Shown piece after piece: positions 34,258 through 43,109 of a stretch of DNA of 64,000 nucleotides (positions are counted from its first letter, which is position 1; each line of letters opens with the position of its first letter). The translations under genes and the position numbers were made by a program. The stretch covers positions 1-64,000 of the forward strand of contig NZ_JMTZ01000002.1 of NCBI RefSeq assembly GCF_000731095.1, given 5' to 3'. This stretch comes from Lysobacter antibioticus (GTDB lineage: Bacteria; Pseudomonadota; Gammaproteobacteria; Xanthomonadales; Xanthomonadaceae). The notes beneath the pieces were generated by a model. It had not been told where the DNA came from and did not search any database. It saw only the letters and a list, made by a program, of their open reading frames with translations.

Positions 34258-34710
34258 TCACGGCGCCAGAGCCATCTTCTCCGGCGACACCAGGGCATCG
34301 AGTTCGGCCGCGATCTCCGCCGCGACCGCCACCGGCACGCCCCAGTAATCGAAGATGCCGCCGTCGCGGCGATTCTGCCCGCAGGTCACGAACACGCCGG
34401 TGCCGAATTTGCGCTTGAGCCGCGAGGCCAGCCAGCCGACGAAACCGCTGTTGTCGACGCGGCTCGGAAAGTGGAAGCGGAACAAGGCGAACAGATCCTC
34501 GGCGGGGTCTGTGCAGGGCACCAGCTGACTCCAGACTTCATCGTCGCGCACCAGGGCCAAGGCATCGGCACGCACCGCGCCCGGGAAGTCGGCCAAGGGG
34601 AACTCGAGAAAAGCATAGGTGCCCGGGTAGACCTGCAGACGCGCCTGCTTGGTCACGACCAGCAAGCGCGTGTTGGTCTGTTCGATCGTTTCCCGCGATA
34701 TGTCTACCAC
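34258..34710 (-). CDS. Hypothetical protein, cytoplasmic, 150 aa
   Basis: 150 aa with no signal peptide or membrane segment. Mixed alpha/beta character, with conserved-looking aromatic motifs (YPGTYAFLEFPL, LFALFRFHFPS, GGIFDYWGVPVAV). A DUF of unknown function, possibly DUF6196-like, is the best guess; no active-site pattern is visible. It lies between two unrelated genes, with a 66-bp gap to the PGAP1-like hydrolase. Codon use matches its neighbours. Confidence 0.6.
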   Translation of the reverse strand: MVDISRETIEQTNTRLLVVTKQARLQVYPGTYAFLEFPLADFPGAVRADALALVRDDEVWSQLVPCTDPAEDLFALFRFHFPSRVDNSGFVGWLASRLKRKFGTGVFVTCGQNRRDGGIFDYWGVPVAVAAEIAAELDALVSPEKMALAP

Positions 34711-34776
34711 TGCAACCTCCGGCGGCCGCTGCCGGCCCGATGATGGATTCGTCTGCCCAGTCCGGCGGCGACCGCC

Positions 34777-36021
34777 TCACTCCAGCCAGCGCCGGATGCG
34801 CTCGTAGACCTGCGGGTCGCCGAGCAGATCGAGATGATGCAGGCCATGGCCCACCCATTGCCGCGACTTGGGAATGCGCAGGTCGAAAACCGGGTCGGGA
34901 TGATGCCCGAGCGCGCTGGCGACCGGCACCAGGCCGTCGCCGCTGAGCCTGTCGATGCCCGCGTCCTTCGCTGCACCGTTCTTGTCGGTCGAAACCGCCA
35001 CCGCGTAACTGCGCACGTGCGCGGGCAGCGGCACCGGCGTGCGCGCATCGCGGCGTCCGTCGCCCTCGTGCTTAGGCTTGCGCCAATCCGCGTCGAGCAG
35101 ATTGCCGTGGCGCAGGTCCTGGATGCCGGCGCTGCGGATCTTGCCGAGACGTGCGAACGGCGCGGTGTAGGGGCTGCGTCCGATCAGCATGTCGAACCAA
35201 CTGCCGGCGCGTTCGAGCGGCGCACCGTGATGCGGCGTGCCGAGAAAAATCAGGCTGTCGAGCCGCTCCGGCCAGCGCAGCCCGGCGCCGGCGGCGGCAT
35301 GGCAGGCGCTGCGCGCGACCAGGCCGCCCATGCTGTGGCCGACGATGGCGAAACGCTCCACCGGCACCGGCCACTCGCGCAACAGGCGCTCCAGACGCGC
35401 GGCGAACTCGCTGCCGTTGCTGGAGATGTGGCGGCCGCTGTTGTAATGCAGATAGACCGGCGTCCAACCGGCATCGCGCGCCAATGCCGCGGCATGGTCG
35501 TGGCTGTTCCAACGCCATTGCAGGTCGTTCATGCACAGGCCGTGCACCATCACCAACAGTTTTCCGGTCGCCTGCGGACAGGCTGCGGCCAAAGCCTTGC
35601 GACCCAGCCGCAAGGGCGTGCCGTCGCGGCGCAGGCGCATGCGGATCGCCAGCGGGTTGGCGGTCGCGGCCAGATGATCGCCGAGCACGCCGTTGAGCGC
35701 GCAGACCACGCCGTCGCGCTGCGGTAGCGAGTCGATCCGGTCCAGCAGCGGCGCGAACTGCGCGAGCGCCAGATCGAGGCCGTCGCCGACGAAACGGGCG
35801 ATGCCGCGCACGCTGCGATAAACCAATCCGCTGATGCCACGGGTCGGATCGCGCACCGGCGCGCCGAACGGGCCCGGCAAAGCGACGATGGTGGCGTGGA
35901 CGGATTCGACCAGGTCGACCACCCCGGTGATCGCGTCGATGGTCAGGCGGCCGATACCGCGCAGGTCCGCACCAGGGCCGTTGCCTGTGTCGGCCGGGGA
36001 CGAGCGTTTCGGCATGAGCAT
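34777..36021 (-). CDS. PGAP1-like esterase/lipase
   Basis: 414 aa. The N-terminal helical region (about 1-145) precedes an alpha/beta hydrolase core with LLVMVHGLCMNDLQW (oxyanion), nucleophile elbow VGHSMGGLVAR (GxSxG) and late catalytic candidates Asp in SGDGLVPVASA and His in GHGLHHLDLL. A triglyceride or phospholipid esterase is possible; PGAP1-like bacterial proteins rarely have known substrates. No signal peptide. It is divergent from the GFA gene. Confidence 0.75.
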   Translation of the reverse strand: MLMPKRSSPADTGNGPGADLRGIGRLTIDAITGVVDLVESVHATIVALPGPFGAPVRDPTRGISGLVYRSVRGIARFVGDGLDLALAQFAPLLDRIDSLPQRDGVVCALNGVLGDHLAATANPLAIRMRLRRDGTPLRLGRKALAAACPQATGKLLVMVHGLCMNDLQWRWNSHDHAAALARDAGWTPVYLHYNSGRHISSNGSEFAARLERLLREWPVPVERFAIVGHSMGGLVARSACHAAAGAGLRWPERLDSLIFLGTPHHGAPLERAGSWFDMLIGRSPYTAPFARLGKIRSAGIQDLRHGNLLDADWRKPKHEGDGRRDARTPVPLPAHVRSYAVAVSTDKNGAAKDAGIDRLSGDGLVPVASALGHHPDPVFDLRIPKSRQWVGHGLHHLDLLGDPQVYERIRRWLE

Positions 36022-36144
36022 CCAACGCGCGGCAACGGGACCGCCAGCCTAGCGCAGTCGATGCCGACGGCGCATTCTGGGGTACGGCGACGACGCAGAT
36101 CGACCCGGCCTGCGTCGGCCCGCCCCGCGAGGAGACGACGAACG

Positions 36145-36567
36145 ATGAACGACACCCACTTCGAAGGCGGCTGCCTGTGCGGCGCGATCCGCTATCGCGC
36201 GACCGCCGCGCCGTTGCGCGGGGTGATATGCCACTGCGGCCTGTGCCGCCGCCATTCCGGCGCGCCGGCGCTCGCTTTCGTGCATTTCCCGGCCGAGGCC
36301 TTCGCCTGGCTCGCTTCGCCGCCAACCTGGTACCGCTCTTCCGAATACGCCGAACGCGGCTTCTGCGCGAACTGCGGCAGCACCCTCGGCATGCGCGAAA
36401 GCGTGTTGGCCGATCGCGTGCAAGTCTGCATCGGCAGCCTCGACGAGCCGGAACGGGTAGGCGTCGACGACCACGTCTGGACCCGTTCGCAGTTGCCTTG
36501 GTTCGATACCGCCGACTCACTGCCCCGTTTCAGCAAGAGCAGTTCGGCGGTACCGTCCAAGGCCTAG
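36145..36567 (+). CDS. GFA-family (CENP-V/GFA) zinc protein
   Basis: 140 aa. GFA domain with zinc ligands GGCLCGAIRY, CHCGLCRRHSG and FCANCGSTLG, plus RVQVCIGSLD. Family members include the S-hydroxymethylglutathione synthase Gfa, but most homologues have other or unknown roles in thiol or formaldehyde handling. Sits alone between convergent genes. Confidence 0.88.
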   Translation: MNDTHFEGGCLCGAIRYRATAAPLRGVICHCGLCRRHSGAPALAFVHFPAEAFAWLASPPTWYRSSEYAERGFCANCGSTLGMRESVLADRVQVCIGSLDEPERVGVDDHVWTRSQLPWFDTADSLPRFSKSSSAVPSKA

Positions 36568-36602
36568 GCGCCGTCGCGCGACGCCAGGCCCGCATCACCC
36601 GC

Positions 36603-37310
36603 TCAGGGCTTCGGCGCGATCATGCTCTGGAAATAATCGATCCCCTGACCCCAGGCGCCGCCGTGTTGCTGGGCGATCTTCTGCACCTGCGCGCCGGTGG
36701 CGCCCTTGCTCCAGTCGCCCTGCCATTCCAGCATCACCGCCAGCCAGGTCACCGGCACCGCGCCGGCCTGGATCATGCGCTGCACCGCCATGTCGTGCGA
36801 TTCGTGCGAGACATCGCCGCTGGCGTCGACGACCACGTAGACCTCGTAGCCGTCGCGCAGCGCCGACAACACCGGCAAGGTCACGCAGCTGTCGGTCCAC
36901 AAACCGCTGACCAGCAGCTTCTTGCGGCCGGTCTTGCGCACGGCCTCGCGGATGCGCGGGTCCTGCCAGGGGTCGATCGCGGTGCGGTCGTAGGGCACCA
37001 GCTCCGGACGCGCCTGGGTCAGTTGCTTGAAGAACGGGCCGCCGAATTTCTCGGCGCTGATCGTCGCGTACAGGGTCGGCACTTCGAAGGCTTTCGCCGC
37101 CTTGCTCAAGCCCTCGGCGTTGTTGATCAGCTTGCCGACCTCGATCGACTGCACCGAGAACACGAACTGCGGCTGGTAGTCGACCATCAGCACGACGCTG
37201 TTTTCCGGGGTCAGCGGGGTGCGGATGTCGGCATGGGCCGGCAGGAACGCAGCGGCGAAGAGCAAGCTCGCGGCGATCGACCGCCGCATGAAAGCCGTGG
37301 ACAAAGACAT
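36603..37310 (-). CDS. Exported YcaC-like isochorismatase-fold hydrolase
   Basis: 235 aa. A signal peptide (cleavage near AHAD) precedes an isochorismatase-like fold: Asp44 (LMVDYQPQF), Cys141 in GLWTDSCVTLP, and the flank TAIDPWQDPRI resembling YcaC. YcaC proteins are cytoplasmic with uncertain substrates; an export signal is unusual. The ATG at 37310 gives the signal sequence; earlier starts would not. Confidence 0.8.
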   Translation of the reverse strand: MSLSTAFMRRSIAASLLFAAAFLPAHADIRTPLTPENSVVLMVDYQPQFVFSVQSIEVGKLINNAEGLSKAAKAFEVPTLYATISAEKFGGPFFKQLTQARPELVPYDRTAIDPWQDPRIREAVRKTGRKKLLVSGLWTDSCVTLPVLSALRDGYEVYVVVDASGDVSHESHDMAVQRMIQAGAVPVTWLAVMLEWQGDWSKGATGAQVQKIAQQHGGAWGQGIDYFQSMIAPKP

Positions 37311-37480
37311 GACGAATTCCCATCGCAGCACTGGAGGCCGATTGGCCGGTGCCGGATACGGTACGCATGCGCGCCGATGACGACGGCGCCAGTTCCCGCG
37401 ATTTCGCTGGAGCCAGTGGCGCGATGCCAGCGAAGGCATTCAAGGACAGGAGCGGCTTGCCGCCCCTGTCCTCGAGTCGA

Positions 37481-37651
37481 TCAAAGACTGCGGAACAAAG
37501 ACCCGATCAGCAGCAGGACGAAGCCCAACGCCGCCAGCCAGAACGCGAAGCCCGCGAGGAACGGCAGATAGCCCAGACGCGCGGCGATGCCGGCGCCGCC
37601 GGCCAGCAGGGCAATGAAGAAGATGGGAAAGCTGGGCGGGGTCAGACGCAT
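37481..37651 (-). CDS. Small hydrophobic membrane protein, 56 aa
   Basis: 56 aa, almost entirely two transmembrane helices (about 8-25 and 30-52). A purine-rich AGG lies upstream of the ATG, so the small gene is probably real. No known motif. Function unknown. Confidence 0.55.
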   Translation of the reverse strand: MRLTPPSFPIFFIALLAGGAGIAARLGYLPFLAGFAFWLAALGFVLLLIGSLFRSL

Positions 37652-37731
37652 AGGGAACCTCAATGACGGTAGACGGATGCAGGTGCGCGCCAGTTTTGCG
37701 CTGGTTCTCGCTGGCTTTGGGCTGGCTTGCG

Positions 37732-37869
37732 CTAGGCCCGGGCGAGGCTGGCGATGAGGGCGGCGATCACGGCCAAGATCGACGCGACCGTCAAGGCGGC
37801 CACCAGCGAGGCCGACGGCGCACGCCCGTGATCGTCTTGCGGAGTTTGCTTGTCCGATTTGCCACTCAT
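37732..37869 (-). CDS. Small membrane protein, 45 aa
   Basis: 45 aa: a polar N-terminal half (MSGKSDKQTPQDDHGR) and one strong transmembrane helix (about 22-42). An AGGAG ribosome site lies 9-10 nt before the ATG at 37869, which decided this start over an upstream ATG. A recurring CACAAAGCAC motif lies about 100 bp upstream (37969). Unknown function. Confidence 0.55.
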   Translation of the reverse strand: MSGKSDKQTPQDDHGRAPSASLVAALTVASILAVIAALIASLARA

Positions 37870-38260
37870 GCCGTTGGCTCCTGCCATGCCGATACCTGCA
37901 TGAGGGAATGCACACGAATCGTGCCAACGGCGCAGACGCGCGAGAGCCACCAACGGCGCGCTCAGCGACACAAAGCACACTAGTCGGCGGAGGCGTCAAA
38001 ACCGCTTATCACGTCACATTTTGACCCGCGCCGTCCGCAATCACAGACGCTGTCACAGCCGGATTCGCCGTCGGTTCTCGACTCGGTGGCATAAGCACAT
38101 AACCGCAACGGCGGGTCGCGCCCTCGCGGCCGCCTTACAATGCCGACCGCCTCACGGTTTGCCGGGTGATAGTGTGGCGGTCCGACGCCCGGCTTCGGAG
38201 TGGCGCCGTGCCGCGCCGCACGGCCTCGCCTCTCCCGCACAGCCACGCCCACGACGGTCC
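37870..38260. other. Gap upstream of metNIQ
   Basis: 391 bp. Carries the motif CACAAAGCACACTAGTCG (37969-37986) on the left and, closer to metN, a TACAAT hexamer near 38135-38140 that could be the metN promoter -10. No SAM-riboswitch-like structure was recognised. Confidence 0.4.
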
Positions 38261-39268
38261 ATGATCCAATTCCAGCAGGTCCATAAATCGTTCCGCGTCG
38301 GCGGTCACGAGGTGCCGGCCTTGCTGCCGCTCGATCTCGACATCGTCGAAGGCGAGGTGTTCGGCATCATCGGCCACTCCGGCGCCGGCAAATCGACCCT
38401 GATCCGGCTGATCAACGGCCTCGAGCGCCCCAGCGGCGGCCGCGTGCTGGTCGACGGCGAAGACGCCAGCGCGCTCGACGGCGCCGGCCTGCGTGCCCTG
38501 CGCCAACGCATCGGCATGATCTTCCAGCACTTCAACCTGCTGTCCTCGCGCACGGTAGCGGCCAACGTCGCCTTTCCGTTGGAACTGGCCGGCACCCCGC
38601 GCGCCGAGATCGCCGCCCGCGTCGCCGAGTTGCTCGCCCGCGTCGGCCTGAGCGCGCACGCCGACAAGTACCCGGCGCAGCTGTCGGGCGGGCAGAAACA
38701 GCGCGTCGGCATCGCCCGCGCCCTCGCCTGCCGCCCGCGCATCCTGCTCTGCGACGAAGCCACCAGCGCGCTCGACCCGCAAACCACCGCCTCGGTGCTG
38801 GCGTTGCTGGCCGAGATCAACCGCGAACTCGGCCTGACCATCGTCCTGATCACCCACGAGATGGAAGTGATCCGCCGCGTCTGCGACCGCGTCGCCGTGC
38901 TCGACGCCGGCCGTCTGGTCGAAAGCGGCCCGGTCGCCGACGTATTCCTGCACCCGCGCCATCCGACCACGCGCCGCTTCGTCTCCGAGGCCGAGCATGT
39001 CGACGAAGGCGGCCTGCATCGCGATTTCGCCGCCGTGTCCGGGCGTTTGCTGCGCCTGACCTTCATCGGCGAGCACACCTACGAACCCCTGCTCGGCCGG
39101 GTCGCGCGCGAGACCGGGGTCGACTACAACATCCTCGCCGGCCGCATCGACCGCATCAAGGACACGCCGTACGGCCAGCTCACCATCGCCCTGGTCGGCG
39201 GCGACAGCCATGCCGCCATCGCCGCGCTCGGCGCGGCCGGTGTGCACGTCGAGGAGATCGCGCGATGA
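38261..39268 (+). CDS. metN: MetN, D-methionine ABC transporter ATPase
   Basis: 335 aa. ABC ATPase with Walker [10 protein letters not shown], signature LSGGQKQR, Walker [10 protein letters not shown] and a C-terminal NIL regulatory domain (about 260-335; [19 protein letters not shown]) that senses methionine. It energises uptake with MetI and captures substrate from MetQ. The start at 38261 begins the ATPase core directly. It overlaps metI by 4 bp. Confidence 0.95.
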   Translation: MIQFQQVHKSFRVGGHEVPALLPLDLDIVEGEVFGIIGHSGAGKSTLIRLINGLERPSGGRVLVDGEDASALDGAGLRALRQRIGMIFQHFNLLSSRTVAANVAFPLELAGTPRAEIAARVAELLARVGLSAHADKYPAQLSGGQKQRVGIARALACRPRILLCDEATSALDPQTTASVLALLAEINRELGLTIVLITHEMEVIRRVCDRVAVLDAGRLVESGPVADVFLHPRHPTTRRFVSEAEHVDEGGLHRDFAAVSGRLLRLTFIGEHTYEPLLGRVARETGVDYNILAGRIDRIKDTPYGQLTIALVGGDSHAAIAALGAAGVHVEEIAR

Positions 39269-39948
39269 GCCCGAACCCCGGTTGGTTGCAACACCTCGAC
39301 GCCGGCAAGTGGGCCGAGATCGGCCAGGCCACGCTCGACACCTTGCTGATGCTCGCCGGCGCCCTGCCGCTGACCCTGCTGATCGGCCTGCCGCTCGGCA
39401 TCGCCCTGTTCCTGACCGGCCCGCGCCAGCTGCGCGCGCAGCCGCGCCTGTACGGCGTGCTGTCGCTGGTCATCAACATCCTGCGCTCGGTGCCTTTCAT
39501 CATCCTGATGATCGTGATGATTCCGCTGACCCTCGCGGCGATGGGCACCTCGCTCGGCGTGCGCGGCGCGATCCTGCCGCTGGTGGTCGGCGCGGCGCCG
39601 TTCTACGCGCGATTGGTGGAAACCTCGCTGCGCGAAGTCGACCGCGGCATCATCGAGGCCTGCCAGGCGATGGGCGCGACGACGCGGCAGATCGTGTTGC
39701 GCGCGCTGCTGCCCGAAGCGCTGCCCGGGCTCATCGCCGGCGCCACGGTGACCACCGTCGCCCTGATCGGCTATACCGCCATGGGCGGCGCGATCGGTTC
39801 CGGCGGCCTCGGCGACCTCGCCTACCGCGACGGCTATCTGCGCTCGCATACCGACGTGGCGGTGGTGACGGTGCTGCTGTTGCTGCTGCTGGTGCAGGCG
39901 TTGCAGACGCTCGGCGACAAACTCGTGGCGCGCTTCAGCCGACGCTGA
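39265..39948 (+). CDS. metI: MetI, methionine ABC transporter permease
   Basis: 227 aa membrane permease with five or six helices and the binding-protein-dependent transport EAA loop ([25 protein letters not shown]) that contacts MetN. Begins inside the metN stop codon (ATGA). Confidence 0.94.
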   Translation: MSPNPGWLQHLDAGKWAEIGQATLDTLLMLAGALPLTLLIGLPLGIALFLTGPRQLRAQPRLYGVLSLVINILRSVPFIILMIVMIPLTLAAMGTSLGVRGAILPLVVGAAPFYARLVETSLREVDRGIIEACQAMGATTRQIVLRALLPEALPGLIAGATVTTVALIGYTAMGGAIGSGGLGDLAYRDGYLRSHTDVAVVTVLLLLLLVQALQTLGDKLVARFSRR

Positions 39949-39987
39949 GCGGCCGCTCCAAGCTATCGAATCGATCGAGGACGCAAG

Positions 39988-40782
39988 ATGAAAAAGCTGA
40001 TGGCCATCCTGGCCCTGACCGCCGCGGGCCTGAGCGGTTGCGGCGGCGGCAACGACCCGGCGTCGCAAAAGCTCACCGTCGCCGCCACCGCGGTGCCGCA
40101 TGCGGAAATCCTCGAAGTGGTGAAGCCCCTGCTGGCCAAGCAGGGCGTCGAACTCGAGGTGCGCGTGTTCAACGACTACGTGCAGCCCAACGACCAAGTG
40201 GCGCAGAAGCTGCTCGACGTCAGCTATTTCGAGACCGAGCCCTATCTCGATTCCTACAACCGCAGCCGCGGCACGAAGCTGACCACCATCGTCGGCGTGC
40301 ACATCGAGCCCTTCGGCGCCTACTCGCGCAAGTTCAAGTCGCTCGACGCGCTGCCGCAGGGCGCCGACGTGGTCATCCCCAACGACCCGAGCAACAACAG
40401 CCGCGCCCTGATCCTGCTGCACAAGTCCGGGGTGATCCAGCTGCGCGACCCGAACGATGCGCTGGCGACCCTGCGCGACATCACCGCCAACCCCAAGCAG
40501 CTCAAGTTCCGCGAACTCGATGCGGCGATGCTGCCGCGCATCCTCGACCAGGTCGACCTGGCGTTGATCAACACCAACTACGCGCTCGACGCCGGCCTCG
40601 ACCCGACCAAAGACGCGCTGGCCATAGAAGGCCGCGACTCGCCCTACGTCAACTTCCTGGTCGGCCGTCCGGACAATCGCGACGACCCGCGGGTCAAGAA
40701 GCTCGCTGCGGCGCTGACCGGCCCCGAGGTCAAGAGCTTCATCGAGAAGAAGTACCGCGGCGCGGTGTTGCCGGCGTTCTGA
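39988..40782 (+). CDS. metQ: MetQ, methionine-binding lipoprotein
   Basis: 264 aa. Signal peptide with lipobox LSGC (Cys18), then the NlpA/MetQ periplasmic binding fold. It delivers methionine to MetNI. Its gene follows metI by 39 bp and is closed by a strong hairpin. Confidence 0.93.
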   Translation: MKKLMAILALTAAGLSGCGGGNDPASQKLTVAATAVPHAEILEVVKPLLAKQGVELEVRVFNDYVQPNDQVAQKLLDVSYFETEPYLDSYNRSRGTKLTTIVGVHIEPFGAYSRKFKSLDALPQGADVVIPNDPSNNSRALILLHKSGVIQLRDPNDALATLRDITANPKQLKFRELDAAMLPRILDQVDLALINTNYALDAGLDPTKDALAIEGRDSPYVNFLVGRPDNRDDPRVKKLAAALTGPEVKSFIEKKYRGAVLPAF

Positions 40783-40794
40783 GCACGCCCGACT

Positions 40795-40823
40795 CGCCTC
40801 GCGTGTCGCCGGCACGCGAGGCG
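40795..40823 (+). terminator. metNIQ terminator
   Basis: CGCCTCGCGTG (40795-40805) pairs perfectly with CACGCGAGGCG (40813-40823) around a 7-base loop, 12 bp beyond the metQ stop. No T-run follows, which is common in this GC-rich DNA. It separates metNIQ from the downstream peptide/YcaO locus. Confidence 0.6.
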
Positions 40824-41282
40824 ACTCCAACCCACTCGGGTCCGCCAACGGCTGCGCAATGCAGCCGGAGCGACAGCGTCACGCATCGACCTGCTAAGCC
40901 ATGGCATCGGCCCCGCGATGCGTGCGGATAGAAGACTCATCGACGCAAGCGCAAGATGCGCGGCGAATTCGCGCCCGATCGCGAACGGGCAAGCAATGCC
41001 CGGAGTCGCCGATCCGGGCCGGCCGCCTTCGTCTCCGGCCCGCCCATTCAGCCATCCCGACATCCGGCCCTCGGCCGGTACAGCGCCGGCCTTGGCCCAG
41101 GCGTTTCCGAAACTGGGTCCGAAGTTTCACAACCGATGAGATCGGCGCCCGAACCGAGATTGACCGTGCTCCCAGCCGCCCCGTATAGCTGGCGCGCGGG
41201 CCGCCGGGCTCGGTCGCTAGCGTCGAGCGCCCCGGCTTGCTGCATGGAACTTCCGCAAGTCACATCACAACGAGGGATTGTT
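40824..41282. other. Leader region of the peptide/YcaO locus
   Basis: About 460 bp without a credible gene. Includes a promoter candidate at 41160-41189 and an in-frame but unsupported extension of the first peptide. A GC-rich hairpin GCCCG...CGGGC occurs near 40976-40993. Confidence 0.4.
41160..41189 (+). promoter_or_regulatory. Candidate sigma-70 promoter of the peptide/YcaO locus
   Basis: TTGACC (41160-41165) and TATAGC (41184-41189) with 18 bp between, giving a leader of about 90 bases before the first peptide gene. Both hexamers are good for this genome. Supports independent transcription from metNIQ. Confidence 0.45.
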
Positions 41283-41420
41283 ATGAAGAAGACGATCGAG
41301 ATATTCATCATCAAGTCGCGTCCGGTCTTGATCGATGCCACCAAGGCGATCACGGCCCAGGGCATCACGCCGGTGCTGACGCCGCAGGAGAAAGAACTCC
41401 TGGAGAAGCTGGCGAAGTAA
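41283..41420 (+). CDS. Putative RiPP precursor peptide A (45 aa)
   Basis: 45 aa, no cysteine. Ungapped alignment with peptide B gives 22/45 identical residues: N-terminal MKK-I---I-KS-P-L, Ala19/Lys21, Gln26, Pro30 and the C-terminal TP-EK--L-KLAK. A GAGGG ribosome site lies 6 nt upstream. A GC hairpin (GGCCGC/GCGGCC, 41424-41441) follows the stop. The paired genes lie upstream of a YcaO enzyme, so they look like precursors. Modified residues cannot be inferred; a non-RiPP role is possible. Confidence 0.7.
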   Translation: MKKTIEIFIIKSRPVLIDATKAITAQGITPVLTPQEKELLEKLAK

Positions 41421-41637
41421 CCGGGCCGCATCGCGCGGCCGACTCCGGTGCGCCGGCGGCCTGCCGCGAGCCGCGACGAGCCATCAACCGCCATAAGCGA
41501 TTCGGCGCCGACCCTGGACCTTGCCTAGGACCTTGCGTATCGCCGGCCCGCAAGCGGGCGGATTCGCGGGGACCGCCATCGTCGAACGACTCGGCGCGTC
41601 GCACCAACCTGCAACGACACCACCTCAAAGGGACCGT

Positions 41638-41775
41638 ATGAAGAAGCTCATCGGCACGACCATCGTCAAGTCCGTCCCGCATCTGCTCCTCGCCAACAAG
41701 ATCGAGCAGAACCAGGACGTCAAACCGGCGCCGACGCCGGAAGAGAAAGCCATCCTGGACAAGCTGGCGAAGTAA
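41638..41775 (+). CDS. Putative RiPP precursor peptide B (45 aa)
   Basis: 45 aa, homologous end to end to peptide A and of identical length, with a strong AAAGGGA ribosome site. The middle (residues 17-32) differs most, which suggests a variable core between conserved flanks, or a core bounded by a C-terminal recognition helix (EEKAILDKLAK). No Cys; only Thr7, Thr8, Ser12 and Thr33 are hydroxyl residues, so classical azole formation is limited and backbone chemistry is more likely (inference). A perfect 12-bp hairpin separates it from ycaO. Confidence 0.7.
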   Translation: MKKLIGTTIVKSVPHLLLANKIEQNQDVKPAPTPEEKAILDKLAK

Positions 41776-41801
41776 GCCCGGCTTCCATCCTGAGCGAACG
41801 G

Positions 41802-41827
41802 GCGGCACGAACCCAGGTTCGTGCCGC
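41802..41827 (+). terminator. Strong hairpin between precursor B and ycaO
   Basis: GCGGCACGAACC (41802-41813) pairs perfectly with GGTTCGTGCCGC (41816-41827): a 12-bp stem with a tiny loop, 26 bp after the peptide stop and 31 bp before ycaO. In RiPP operons such hairpins make precursor mRNA more abundant than enzyme mRNA, by attenuation or mRNA stabilisation. Confidence 0.7.
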
Positions 41828-41858
41828 TTCGTTCCGGCACCCCGCAAGGAGCGACTGC

Positions 41859-43109
41859 ATGATTCCGCTGGAGCGAGAGCGATCGCTGGCCGACGCCGAA
41901 CGCGTCATCCGCAGATTCGTAAGCGAGCAGGGCTGGCGCATACGCACCCAGACGCACGGCGAGCGCTTGCAGTCCACCGTCTGCACCCTGCACGACGGCG
42001 ACGACGAGGTCATCGCCAGCGGCTTCGGCAAGGGCGACGGCGAGGCGGCCCGGGTCGGCGCCATCTACGAAGCGGTCGAGCATCTGTACACCAACGCACC
42101 GCCTGCCGGAGAACGCATCGATTTCGTACGCTCGATCGATCTGTTCCGCGACCCGCGCTATGCCGGGCTGCCGTTCCTGTCGGCGTTCGCGCAGAACCCG
42201 CAGCAGCGTCTGGCGTGCCGAACCTATCGCCCCTTCTTCGGCGACGCCGCCGACGTGCCGGCACCCTTGTTCCTGACGTTTCCGAACTACCTGGACCAAC
42301 TTCCGGCCGAGGACGACTTCGACTACTCCAGCGTCATCCGCTATGGCTCCAACAGCGGCATCGCGATCGGCGCCAGCGTCGAAGAAGCCGCGGTGCACGC
42401 GATCGGCGAATTGGTCGAGCGCGATTCCTGGTCCTTGTTCCTGGTCGCGCACTACCTCGGCGAGCCGGCCAGCCTCGGCAGCGTAATCGATCCGCGGTCG
42501 CTGCCGCCGCAGGTCGCCGCGATCCACCAGGCCGCCAGCGCTCAGCTCGGGCGCGGCATCGTCCTGATCGAGGTGACCAGCGACCTCGGTTTCCCCGCCT
42601 TCATCGCCACCACCGACCGGATCCTCGACGACGAAGTGGTGTACCCGAGCGGCTTCGGTGCGTCCTTGTACGCCGCCCATGCCGCCATCCGCGCATTGAC
42701 CGAACTGGTGCAATGCGTCGGCATCCGCGAGCAGTTGCCGAGCATGCACGAGTACAGCCGCCTCGCCCTGGAGGCGTTGGCCGAATACCCGAAGCTCAGG
42801 GACTGCGCTTACTTCCAGGTATCGGCCGAGCGGCTCGAAACGGTCGAATGGTCGCATCCGACGCGCGAGGTCCAGACGCCCAAGGCGCTGCTGCGCGAGA
42901 TGGTGACCCTGCTGCAGCACAAGGGTATCCACCTCTACCACGCGATCAACCATCGCCAGGGCGATGACTTCTGCGTGGTCAGTTGCGTGTCCTTCGAGCT
43001 CGAACGCTTCCTGCTGGTCGCCTCGGGCATCGCCATGGCCCCCGGCAAACGCGGCATGGATCTGCTGGCCGGCAAGCTGCAGGTGCCGGCGCTGGAGCGC
43101 ACCGACTAG
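41859..43109 (+). CDS. Stand-alone YcaO-domain ATP-dependent enzyme
   Basis: 416 aa. YcaO core with ATP/Mg motifs: IAIGASVEEAAVHAIGELVE followed by RDSW (the ERD box, about 167-190) and SLYAAHAAIRALTELVQ (about 269-285). YcaO enzymes activate backbone amides, making azolines, thioamides or amidines. No partner TfuA, E1-like/ocin-ThiF or dehydrogenase is adjacent, and no Pro-rich C-terminus (PxPxP) typical of azole cyclodehydratases was seen. An AAGGAG ribosome site precedes the ATG. Its stop abuts the stop of the convergent lactonase. Most probably modifies peptides A and B. Confidence 0.85.
   Translation: MIPLERERSLADAERVIRRFVSEQGWRIRTQTHGERLQSTVCTLHDGDDEVIASGFGKGDGEAARVGAIYEAVEHLYTNAPPAGERIDFVRSIDLFRDPRYAGLPFLSAFAQNPQQRLACRTYRPFFGDAADVPAPLFLTFPNYLDQLPAEDDFDYSSVIRYGSNSGIAIGASVEEAAVHAIGELVERDSWSLFLVAHYLGEPASLGSVIDPRSLPPQVAAIHQAASAQLGRGIVLIEVTSDLGFPAFIATTDRILDDEVVYPSGFGASLYAAHAAIRALTELVQCVGIREQLPSMHEYSRLALEALAEYPKLRDCAYFQVSAERLETVEWSHPTREVQTPKALLREMVTLLQHKGIHLYHAINHRQGDDFCVVSCVSFELERFLLVASGIAMAPGKRGMDLLAGKLQVPALERTD

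Noticed and set aside
38021-38260. SAM riboswitch before metN
   Set aside because: No SAM-I/SAM-II-like core could be drawn by eye; only a promoter-like hexamer was found.
41136-41282. N-terminal extension of peptide A in the same frame
   Set aside because: The ATG at 41283 has its own GAGGG site and matches the length of peptide B exactly.
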